A stretch of 6,853 bases of DNA. Origin: an uncultured Alphaproteobacteria bacterium (GTDB lineage Bacteria; Pseudomonadota; Alphaproteobacteria; Sneathiellales; Sneathiellaceae). The stretch covers positions 1 through 6,853 of the forward strand of contig CALEMG010000389.1 in assembly GCA_937910835.1 (NCBI GenBank), written 5' to 3'. The stretch's first letter is position 1, and each line of letters opens with the position of its first letter. The notes under the pieces are model-generated. The model saw nothing but the letters and a program-made list of their open reading frames with translations, had not been told where the DNA came from and made no database searches. Shown piece by piece: positions 1 to 6,853 of this stretch. The position numbers were made by a program, and so were the translations under genes.

Positions 1-2944
1 CGAAAAGTTCTCTGACGGACTCGGCATCACGACAGATGAAAGCCGGGAATGGGATCATGCCTATCGCGGGCGCTGGGCCCACGACAAAATTGTCCGCTCG
101 ACCCATGGTGTGAATTGCACAGGGTCCTGTTCCTGGAAAATCTACGTCAAGAACGGCTTGGTTACCTGGGAAACCCAGCAGACGGACTATCCGAGAACAA
201 GGCCGGATCTGCCGAACCATGAACCGCGCGGATGTTCCCGCGGGGCGAGTTATAGCTGGTATCTCTACAGCGCTGCTCGTCTGAAATATCCGCTCATCCG
301 CAGCCGGCTTGTTAAACTTTGGCGGCAGGCGAAGAAAGAATATGCGGATCCCGTTGATGCTTGGGCAAGCATTGCCTCTGATCCGGCGAAGATGCGTGGG
401 TATAAGGAAATTCGCGGGCGCGGGGGATTTGTCCGTGCCGATTGGGACGAGGCGAACGAAATCATCGCGTCGGCGAATATCTATACGGCAAAAACCTATG
501 GACCCGACAGGGTTATCGGATTTTCACCGATCCCCGCCATGTCGATGGTGTCCTATGCCGCCGGCAGCCGGTATCTGTCATTGATCGGCGGCGTGTGCAT
601 GAGTTTTTACGACTGGTATTGCGACTTGCCGCCGAGCTCGCCGCAAACCTGGGGCGAGCAAACGGATGTTCCAGAAAGTGCCGACTGGTATAACTCAGGC
701 TATATCATCGCCTGGGGCTCGAACGTGCCGCAGACACGCACGCCCGATGCGCATTTCTTCACCGAGGTCCGCTATAAGGGGACCAAGACGGTTTCCGTCA
801 CGCCGGATTATTCTGAGGTCGCGAAACTGACCGATCTCTGGCTGAACCCCCGTCAAGGAACCGACAGCGCCATGGCCATGGCCATGGGGCATGTCATCTT
901 GAAGGAATTCCATCTGTCCGGAAAATCGACCTATTTCCATGACTATTGTCAGCAATATACCGATATGCCGTTCCTGGTTAAGCTCGAGAAAAAGGGCGAG
1001 CGCTATGTTGCCGGCCAGACATTGCGGGCGAGTGAACTTTCAGGAAATCTCGGGGAAACCGAGAACAAGGACTGGAAACCAGTTGTTTTCGACGGCAAAT
1101 CGAAAAGCCTGAAAATCCCGAACGGGACTGTCGGGTCACGCTGGGATAAGAGCGCGAAATGGAATCTCGAGATGAAGTGCGCCGCGGACGGGAGTGACAT
1201 CGTTCCGGAAATGACTTTTATCGACAGCAAGGACGAGGTCGTCACCGTCGGTTTCCCGTATTTCGGCAATCTGGAAAACGAGCAGCCAATATTCAACCAT
1301 TCCGACCATGAGGGCATCCTCAACCGCAATGTCCCGGTAAAGAAAATCGCCACGGCGGAAGGTGAGGTGCTGGTCGCGACGGTTTTTGATCTGATGGTCA
1401 CGAATTACGGGATTGACCGCGGTCTCGGCGGCGCAAATGTCGCGAAATCCTTCGATGAGGATATTCCCTATACACCGGCATGGCAGGAACGCTTCACCGG
1501 TGTCCCGGCGGCAAAGGTCATTAAGGTCGCCCGCGAGTTCGCGGACAATGCCGACAAGACCCATGGCCGCTCCATGGTTATCCTCGGGGCGGGGGTCAAT
1601 CACTGGTACCATATGGACATGATCTATCGCGGGATCATGAATATGCTGATCATGTGCGGCTGCATCGGTCAGTCTGGGGGCGGCTGGTCGCATTATGTCG
1701 GGCAGGAAAAACTACGCCCGCAAACGGGCTGGCAACCGCTCGCGTTCGGCCTCGATTGGAGCCGTCCGCCGCGCCACATGAATTCCACAAGTTTTTTCTA
1801 TAATCATTCGGCCCAGTGGCGGTATGAGAAGCTGAAGTTGGACGAAATCCTGTCGCCAACAGCCGACAAAGATAAGTGGAAGAACCTCTCGGTGATCGAC
1901 TGCTACGTCCGGTCTGAGCGGATGGGCTGGCTTCCATCGGCCCCTCAGCTCGGGCAGAACCCGTTGGAGCTCGCGCGCGAGGCCGACACAGCCGGGATTT
2001 CCGGCGCTGATCATGTGGTGAACAAGCTGAAATCCGGCGAGTTGCAGTTCGCCTGCGAGGATCCGGACAATCCGAAAAACTTCCCGCGCAACCTGTTCGT
2101 CTGGCGCTCCAACCTTCTGGGATCATCCGGCAAGGGTCACGAATATATGCTCAAGCATCTGCTCGGTACTAACCACGGGGTGCTGGGCAAAGAACTTGGC
2201 GATGATGGTGCGCAAAAGCCATCGGAGGTCGTCTGGCATGACGAGGCGCCGGAAGGAAAGCTCGATCTCGTCGTGACGCTCGATTTTCGGATGTCCACGA
2301 CCTGCATCTATTCGGATATCGTGCTTCCGAGTGCCACCTGGTATGAGAAGAACGATCTCAATACCTCGGATATGCATCCCTTTATCCATCCTTTGAGTTG
2401 TGCTGTTGATCCCGCCTGGGAAAGCCGGAGTGATTGGGAAATTTATAAAGGCCTTGCAAAAGCCTACTCGGACCTTTGCCCCGGCCATCTCGGTGTGGAG
2501 AAGGATATCGTGTCGTTGCCTATCCTCCATGATACCCCCGGTGAGTTGGCGCAGGCTTTTGATGTCAAGGATTGGAAAAAAGGAGAGGTCGATCCGGTTC
2601 CCGGTAAAACTCTCCCGAACCTGATTACTGTCGAGCGGGATTATCCCAATACCTATCAGCGGTTCACTTCTATTGGTCCGCTGCTCGAAAAACTCGGCAA
2701 CGGGGGCAAGGGCATTACATGGAACACGGACGCGGAAGTAGCGTTCCTCGGCCTGCTGAACGGCACCCATTTTGAAGACGGAAATACGGACCGGCCGAAA
2801 CTGGAGACAGATATCGATGCGGCCGAAATGATCCTCTCGCTCGCGCCGGAGACCAACGGCAATGTGGCCGGCAAGGCATGGGAAGCGCTGGGGAAGGCAA
2901 CGGGTCGCGATCACACCCACCTTGCCCGGCCGAAAGAGTATGAG

Positions 2945-2947
2945 TAA
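2945..2947 (+). other. narG: Premature in-frame TAA stop within narG
   Basis: The codons read RPKEYE, then TAA, then LRFRDLQAQPRKIISS with no change of frame. E. coli NarG has NKEDEKIRFRDIQAQPRK at this place, so the TAA stands where a Lys codon is expected. One A-to-T change from AAA would explain it. The base after the stop is C. The following 96 codons remain clear NarG. Confidence 0.9.
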
Positions 2948-3234
2948 CTTCGCTTTCGCGATTTGCAGGCACAACCGCGCAAGATCATTTCCTCGCCAAC
3001 CTGGTCCGGCCTCGAGGATGAACATGTCAGCTATAATGCCGGCTATACCAATGTCCATGAACTGCTCCCCTGGCGCACTCTGACGGGTCGTCAACAATTC
3101 TACCAGGACCATGAATGGATGCGGGATTTCGGAGAAGGCTTTTGCCTCTACAAGGGACCGGTCAACACCAAGACCCTCGCGCCGGTCGCCCGCCATGGGA
3201 ACGACGACAAGCATGTCGCGCTTAACTGGATCAC

Positions 3235-3237
3235 GGG
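3235..3237 (+). other. narG: Deletion junction and frameshift in narG (about 14 nt missing)
   Basis: Upstream in the original frame the protein reads HVALNWIT, ending at the ACG of 3233-3235. Downstream, GIHSTYSDNLLMLTL begins at 3237 in the next frame. Conserved NarG has five residues between them (PHQKW in E. coli), but only one base (G3236) is present. A loss of 14 nt accounts for both the missing residues and the frame change. Followed without the shift, the old frame gives unrelated residues and stops at 3344-3346. Confidence 0.87.
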
Positions 3238-3681
3238 GCATCCATTCCACCTATTCAGACAATCTGTTGATGCTGACCCTGAACCGTGGTGGGCCCGTGG
3301 TTTGGATCAGCGAAAAGGACGCAAGAAAGATCGAGGTGAAGGATAACGACTGGCTCGAACTTTACAATGCGAACGGCGCCATTGTCGCGCGTGCGGTCGT
3401 CTCCCAGCGCGTGCCGGAAGGTATGACGATGATGTATCACGCCCAGGAGAAAACCATCAATACGCCGAAATCGCCGACAACCGGGGCGAGGGGCGGCATA
3501 CATAACTCGGTGACCCGGGCGGTGGTCAAGCCGACCCATATGATCGGCGGCTATGCGCAACTATCCTACGGGTTCAACTACTACGGAACTGTGGGGTCCA
3601 ACCGCGATGAGTTCGTCATGGTCCGCAAAATCGAAAATGTTGATTTTGGTGACGAGAACCCCGTCACCGAAGCTGCCGAAT

Positions 3682-3688
3682 AGGAGAG
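3682..3688 (+). promoter_or_regulatory. narH ribosome binding site overlapping the narG stop
   Basis: AGGAGAG lies 4 nt upstream of the ATG at 3693 and shares bases with the narG TAG at 3681-3683. This layout suggests that narH is normally translated by ribosomes finishing narG. As written, ribosomes that terminate at 2947 would not reach it. Confidence 0.7.
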
Positions 3689-3692
3689 TAAA

Positions 3693-5246
3693 ATGAAAGT
3701 ACGTGCTCAAATCGGCATGGTCCTGAATTTGGATAAATGCATTGGATGCCATACCTGCTCGGTCACCTGCAAGAACGTCTGGACGAGCCGGGCAGGGGTG
3801 GAATACGCCTGGTTCAATAATGTTGAGACAAAACCGGGCGTCGGCTATCCACGCAACTGGGAAGACCAGATGCAATGGAACGGGGGCTGGACGCGCAAAT
3901 CGAGCGGCAAAATCCAGCCGAAAATGGGCGGAAAATTTCGCCTGCTATCAAGAATCTTCGCCAACCCGGATCTGCCCGAAATCGACGACTATTACGAGCC
4001 CTTCACCTTCGATTACGCGCATCTACAAACATCGGGCGAAGCGAAGGATATGCCCACGGCGCGAGCGCATTCCGCCATTACCGGGGAGCGAATGGAAAAA
4101 CCGGAATGGGGTCCGAACTGGGAGGAAATACTGGGGGGCGAGTTCGAGAAGCGCAGCCAGGATTATAATTTCAAGGATATCGAGAAGGAGATGTATGGAG
4201 AGTTCGAGAACACCTTCATGATGTACCTCCCGAGGCTTTGCGAGCATTGCCTGAACCCCGCCTGTGTCGCCTCTTGCCCGTCCGGCGCGATCTATAAACG
4301 CGAGGAGGACGGGATCGTTCTTATCGACCAGGATAAATGCCGCGGCTGGCGGATGTGTGTTTCAGGCTGCCCGTATAAGAAAATATACTTTAACTGGCAG
4401 TCCGGAAAATCCGAAAAATGTACCTTCTGTTTTCCGCGGATCGAAAACGGTGAACCGACGGTATGCAGCGAAACCTGCGTCGGGCGTATCCGTTATCTCG
4501 GCGTGATGCTTTATGACGCGGACCGGATCGAGGAAGCGGCAAGTGTCGCGGACGAGAAGGACCTCTACGAGGCGCAAACCGATATTTTCCTCAATCCGTC
4601 CGATCCCGAGGTGATTGCCGCGGCAAAACGCGATGGCGTGCCGGACAGCTGGCTTGCCGCCGCGAAGAAATCGCCCGTCTATAAAATGGCAATGGAGTGG
4701 AAGGTCGCCTTTCCGCTGCATCCGGAATACCGGACCTTGCCGATGGTCTGGTACATCCCGCCGCTGAGCCCGATCCAGAGCCGCTGGGAAGACGGACAGC
4801 TTGAAACCGACGGTGTGATACCGGACGTGAGCAAGCTGCGTATCCCGGTCAAGTATCTCGCCAATCTCCTGACCGCCGGAAAGGAGCAGCCGGTTACCCA
4901 TGCGCTTGAACGCATGCTGGCAATGCGGGCCTATATGCGATCGAAACATGTCGAGGGCGCGCCGGATCGGAGCATCCTTGACCATGTCGGTCTCGATAAG
5001 CCGATGGTGGAGGACATGTATCAGATCATGGCGATTGCCAATTACGAAGACCGCTATGTGATTCCGACCAATCACAAGGAATATGCGGGCAAGACTCCCT
5101 TCGATAACGATATCGCCTTCGCGTCCCGTTCGGAATGCGGCTTCAGCTTCGGAGATGGCTGTTCCGGCGGGGAGGTGAAAAAGAGCCTTTTCGGCACCCC
5201 GACGCATAAGAATACCCTTAACGGTCAAATCCGGAGGCAAAAATGA
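3693..5246 (+). CDS. narH: Respiratory nitrate reductase beta subunit NarH
   Basis: NarH is the cytoplasmic iron-sulfur subunit that passes electrons from the NarI hemes to the NarG molybdenum centre. At 517 aa it is close to the 512 aa of the E. coli protein. All four Cys clusters are present: Cys16, 19, 22 and 26 (CIGCHTCSVTC); Cys183, 186, 191 and 195 (CEHCLNPACVASC); Cys216, 222 and 226 with Trp219 (CRGWRMCVSGC); and Cys243, 246, 258 and 262. Trp in place of a Cys in the third group is the known hallmark of the [3Fe-4S] cluster, leaving three [4Fe-4S] clusters. The C-terminal region, with GFSFGDGCSGG, also matches the family. The start ATG at 3693 has a good Shine-Dalgarno sequence, and the alignment with E. 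coli begins there. No lesion is visible. The stop overlaps the narJ start by 4 nt. Without a functional NarG it would probably have no role unless another alpha subunit is encoded elsewhere. Confidence 0.98.
   Translation: MKVRAQIGMVLNLDKCIGCHTCSVTCKNVWTSRAGVEYAWFNNVETKPGVGYPRNWEDQMQWNGGWTRKSSGKIQPKMGGKFRLLSRIFANPDLPEIDDYYEPFTFDYAHLQTSGEAKDMPTARAHSAITGERMEKPEWGPNWEEILGGEFEKRSQDYNFKDIEKEMYGEFENTFMMYLPRLCEHCLNPACVASCPSGAIYKREEDGIVLIDQDKCRGWRMCVSGCPYKKIYFNWQSGKSEKCTFCFPRIENGEPTVCSETCVGRIRYLGVMLYDADRIEEAASVADEKDLYEAQTDIFLNPSDPEVIAAAKRDGVPDSWLAAAKKSPVYKMAMEWKVAFPLHPEYRTLPMVWYIPPLSPIQSRWEDGQLETDGVIPDVSKLRIPVKYLANLLTAGKEQPVTHALERMLAMRAYMRSKHVEGAPDRSILDHVGLDKPMVEDMYQIMAIANYEDRYVIPTNHKEYAGKTPFDNDIAFASRSECGFSFGDGCSGGEVKKSLFGTPTHKNTLNGQIRRQK
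5233..5237 (+). promoter_or_regulatory. narJ ribosome binding site inside the narH end
   Basis: GGAGG lies 5 nt before the ATG at 5243, within the last codons of narH. With the ATGA overlap at 5243-5246 it fixes the narJ start and indicates translational coupling of the chaperone to NarH. Confidence 0.75.
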
Positions 5247-5938
5247 AAAGCTTCAAAGTACTCGGTCTGTTGCTAACTTACCCAAGTGAAGAGCTGCAGA
5301 ATAATATGGCGGATTTGATCGCCGTCCTGCGCCAGGAAAACATTCTGTCCGTTAAGCTAGCGGGTAAGCTCATTGATTTCATGACGCAACTTGGCTCACG
5401 TAACCTTTTGAAGGCGCAGGAAGACTACGTATCACTTTTCGATCGTGGGCGCGGAAACTCCCTTTACCTGTTCGAACATATTCACGGGGAATCCCGAGAC
5501 CGCGGGCAGGCGATGGTCGATCTGATCGATCATTACCGGGAAAAGGGGCTCGCGCTCAACGCGAAAGAGCTTCCGGATTATCTCCCTCTGTTTCTGGAAT
5601 TTCTGTCAATATGTTCACCGCGCGAAGCGCAGCAGACTCTGGGCGAGGTCGTGCATATTGTCGCGGCGATCGGCGCCAAGCTTAAAAAGCGGAATTCCGG
5701 TTACAGCATTGTTTTTGAGGCGCTTGCCAAAATGACGGATGCCCGGATCGACGAGGAATTCGTCCGTCAGGCGCTGATTGAAGAAGCGGCCCGTGATGAA
5801 AGTCTTGAGGCGCTCGACAGGGAATGGGACGAGACACCGGCGTTCGACGGCATCGGTGATGCCGCCTGCGCAGCTTGTCCTTCCGCAGCGCCAGTCGATT
5901 TTACCGCTGGTCGCTCAGAAAATAACCCAGTCAGATAG
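5243..5938 (+). CDS. narJ: Nitrate reductase assembly chaperone NarJ (delta subunit)
   Basis: NarJ is a cytoplasmic chaperone of the NarJ/TorD/DmsD family. It binds apo-NarG, assists cofactor insertion and membrane docking, and is not part of the final enzyme. At 231 aa it is close to the 236 aa of the E. coli protein. Family blocks are clear: LFDRGR at residues 65-70, EHIHGESRDRGQAM at 78-91 and ELPDYLPLFLEF at 109-120. The C-terminal tail is variable and carries a CAAC pair (in DAACAACPS), whose meaning I cannot judge. No signal peptide or membrane segment is seen, as expected. Its start overlaps the narH stop (ATGA), and its stop overlaps the narI Shine-Dalgarno sequence. The frame is intact, although its main client gene narG is broken in this window. 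Confidence 0.97.
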   Translation: MKSFKVLGLLLTYPSEELQNNMADLIAVLRQENILSVKLAGKLIDFMTQLGSRNLLKAQEDYVSLFDRGRGNSLYLFEHIHGESRDRGQAMVDLIDHYREKGLALNAKELPDYLPLFLEFLSICSPREAQQTLGEVVHIVAAIGAKLKKRNSGYSIVFEALAKMTDARIDEEFVRQALIEEAARDESLEALDREWDETPAFDGIGDAACAACPSAAPVDFTAGRSENNPVR

Positions 5939-5942
5939 GAGG
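5936..5942 (+). promoter_or_regulatory. narI ribosome binding site overlapping the narJ stop
   Basis: TAGGAGG contains the narJ stop TAG (5936-5938) and lies 5 nt before the ATG at 5948. It is a strong Shine-Dalgarno sequence that supports this start and coupling between narJ and narI. Confidence 0.75.
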
Positions 5943-5947
5943 CATTT

Positions 5948-6631
5948 ATGAGTTATTATATCAACGAACTCCTCTTTGGAATTTATCCCTATATTGCCGT
6001 CCTCGTCATGATCCTCGGCTGTATTTTCCGTTACGATCAGAACCCATACAGCTGGAAAGCAGACAGTTCCCAACTCCTCAGGAGCAAGGGCATGCGCTGG
6101 GGCAGCAATCTTTTTCATATCGGCATCATTCTGCTGTTCTTCGGTCATCTGGTCGGCCTGTTGACGCCGGAAGCGGTTTACCATCTGGTGATGAGCGCCG
6201 CCGTCAAACAAAAGCTGGCGATGATTGCGGGGGGCGTTTTCGGCGCGATGTGTTTTATCGGCCTGACCATGCTTCTATGGCGACGGATATCCGATCCCCG
6301 GATCCGGGCAACCAGTAAGTTTGCCGATATTCTGATACTTGTTATTTTATATCTGCAGCTGATCCTCGGTCTTGCGACTATTCCCGCTTCCGCCCAGCAT
6401 CCGGACGGCAGCAGCATGATCGCCCTGGCGAACTGGGCGCAGCATATCGTGACATTCAGGGGAGGCGCGGCAGAATTTGTGATGGAGGAAGCGTTTATAT
6501 TCAAAGCACATATTTTTCTCGGCCTGACGATCTTCCTGATCTTTCCGTTCACCCGCCTCGTGCATATGTTCAGCGCGCCGGTGAAATATATACTGCGGCC
6601 GGGATATCAGATTGTCCGCAAAAGGGGATAG
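5948..6631 (+). CDS. narI: Respiratory nitrate reductase gamma subunit NarI (cytochrome b)
   Basis: NarI is the membrane anchor and quinol dehydrogenase of the NarGHI complex. It oxidises quinol near the periplasmic side and passes electrons through two b hemes to NarH. At 227 aa it nearly equals the 225 aa of the E. coli protein. Five hydrophobic segments are visible at about residues 5-27, 52-72, 90-111, 125-145 and 183-204. The four heme-ligand histidines are present as His57 and His67 in helix II (NLFHIGIILLFFGH) and His188 and His206 in the last helix (KAHIFLG and RLVHMF). These equal E. coli His56, His66, His187 and His205 shifted by one. The conserved FRYDQNPYSWKADSSQLL loop follows helix I. 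The start is set by the strong Shine-Dalgarno sequence. No lesion is visible. The isomerase gene follows after 2 nt. Confidence 0.98.
   Translation: MSYYINELLFGIYPYIAVLVMILGCIFRYDQNPYSWKADSSQLLRSKGMRWGSNLFHIGIILLFFGHLVGLLTPEAVYHLVMSAAVKQKLAMIAGGVFGAMCFIGLTMLLWRRISDPRIRATSKFADILILVILYLQLILGLATIPASAQHPDGSSMIALANWAQHIVTFRGGAAEFVMEEAFIFKAHIFLGLTIFLIFPFTRLVHMFSAPVKYILRPGYQIVRKRG
6622..6627 (+). promoter_or_regulatory. Ribosome binding site of the isomerase gene, inside the narI end
   Basis: AAGGGG lies 6 nt before the ATG at 6634 and within the last narI codons. It supports that ATG as the start of the downstream gene and its membership of the operon. Confidence 0.6.
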
Positions 6632-6633
6632 CC

Positions 6634-6853
6634 ATGCCGGTTTTTGTGAACGACACGGAAATTGATGACAACGCTGTTTTCTTGGAGATGCAGTACCATT
6701 CCGCAGCGAGTATGGAAGCGGCAAGGGAGGCGGCTGCTCAGGCTCTGGTCGTGCGGGAGTTGTTGCGGCAAGAGGCGGTTAAGCAGGGGCTGAGTGATCC
6801 CGAAGAAGAGGACGTTGATTTGGATTCGATCCTAATGCAACTGGTTGAAAAGG
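6634..6853 (+). CDS. PpiC/NifM-like peptidyl-prolyl cis-trans isomerase, N-terminal part, cut by the window end
   Basis: An open frame of 73 codons begins with MPVFVNDTEIDDNAV and runs off the right edge. It lies 2 nt after narI, in the same direction, with a Shine-Dalgarno sequence. The visible part has an alpha-helical, Ala/Glu-rich look: the segment EAAREAAAQALVVRELLRQE followed by AVKQGL and an acidic stretch (EEEDVDLD). This resembles the N-terminal helical region of the parvulin-type isomerases found after narI in nar operons of Pseudomonas and some other proteobacteria. Those proteins are thought to help nitrate reductase folding or maturation, but the role is not well established. The catalytic parvulin domain would lie outside the window, so the call rests on position and N-terminal resemblance recalled from memory. 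No signal peptide is seen, so a cytoplasmic protein is likely. The reading frame itself is well supported; the function is moderately so. Confidence 0.7.
   Translation, partial: MPVFVNDTEIDDNAVFLEMQYHSAASMEAAREAAAQALVVRELLRQEAVKQGLSDPEEEDVDLDSILMQLVEK

Larger units (their letters stand above)
1..3683 (+). pseudogene. narG: Respiratory nitrate reductase alpha subunit NarG, 5'-partial, disrupted by a nonsense codon and a frameshifting deletion
   Basis: NarG is the Mo-bisMGD catalytic subunit that reduces nitrate to nitrite on the cytoplasmic face of the membrane-bound NarGHI complex. The reading frame is already open at base 2, and NarG similarity begins there, so the true start lies about 15 codons upstream of the window. 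The FS0 cluster ligands are visible in HGVNCTGSC (His at 104-106, Cys at 116-118 and 128-130) and in RGCSRG (Cys at 233-235). The Mo ligand Asp is in SFYDWYCDLPP (623-625). These match E. coli His50, Cys54, Cys58, Cys93 and Asp223 with a constant offset of 15. The frame runs for 981 codons to a TAA at 2945-2947. It continues in the same frame as NarG to 3235, then resumes one frame over from GIHSTYSDN at 3237 to the TAG at 3681-3683. The C-terminal molybdopterin-dinucleotide-binding domain lies beyond the stop. A product ending at 2947 would have about 996 of about 1246 residues and would probably be inactive. Family identity is near certain from memory of E. coli NarG. Whether the lesions are biological is less certain. 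Confidence 0.93.

Noticed and set aside
110..112. GTG at 110 as the narG start
   Set aside because: NarG similarity, including the FS0 ligand His at 104-106, runs upstream in frame to the window edge, so this GTG is an internal Val codon.
868..888. Short tandem repeat of CCATGG units
   Set aside because: It encodes the family-conserved Met-Ala run (MAMAMG; E. coli has MALAMG) in NarG, and three copies of a 6-mer in coding sequence need no other explanation.
2945..2947. Recoded stop (selenocysteine or pyrrolysine)
   Set aside because: The codon is TAA, not TGA or TAG. The expected residue is Lys, and a second frame-disrupting lesion follows.
2123..3250. Long open frame of 375 codons on the - strand
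   Set aside because: It lies wholly antisense to narG, which has clear homology on the + strand. Its translation shows no family I recognise, so it is a codon-use shadow.
3111..3683. Separate 190-codon gene starting at ATG 3111
   Set aside because: The first 42 codons are out-of-frame NarG sequence and the rest is the NarG C-terminus after the deletion. The AGGA upstream is only 2 nt from the ATG. It is a fragment of the narG pseudogene.
4362..5240. Open frame of 292 codons on the - strand
   Set aside because: It is antisense to the intact narH and mirrors its codons. I see no recognisable motif or ribosome binding site of its own.

Overview
The window holds most of a respiratory nitrate reductase operon, all on the + strand: narG (5' end cut by the window edge), narH, narJ, narI, then the start of a PpiC/NifM-like peptidyl-prolyl isomerase gene cut by the right edge. 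The genes are packed tightly: 9 nt between narG and narH, a 4-nt ATGA overlap between narH and narJ, 9 nt between narJ and narI, and 2 nt between narI and the isomerase gene. Shine-Dalgarno sequences sit in or over the preceding stop codons. No stretch over 300 bases lacks gene sequence, and I see no promoter, terminator, tRNA, insertion sequence, CRISPR array or other mobile element.

The protein sequences and the gene order with a trailing isomerase point to a Gram-negative member of the Pseudomonadota. GC looks to be in the upper 50s percent by eye. An alphaproteobacterium is plausible, but this is inference. Such an organism would be able to respire nitrate: NarG (Mo-bisMGD and one FeS cluster) reduces nitrate on the cytoplasmic side, NarH (four FeS clusters) carries electrons, NarI (two b hemes) oxidises quinol in the membrane, and NarJ is the assembly chaperone.

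The notable point is that narG is broken as written. After 981 well-conserved codons there is an in-frame TAA at 2945-2947. The same reading frame then continues as clear NarG for 96 codons, up to a second lesion at about 3235-3237. There a loss of about 14 nt removes the region equivalent to Pro-His-Gln-Lys-Trp and shifts the frame; the last 148 codons follow in the new frame. If the lost codons are restored, the total length matches E. coli NarG almost exactly. narH, narJ and narI are intact and keep all expected ligand residues. This looks like a very recently inactivated narG, or assembly/sequencing errors that mimic one. I do not see a new kind of biological system here.
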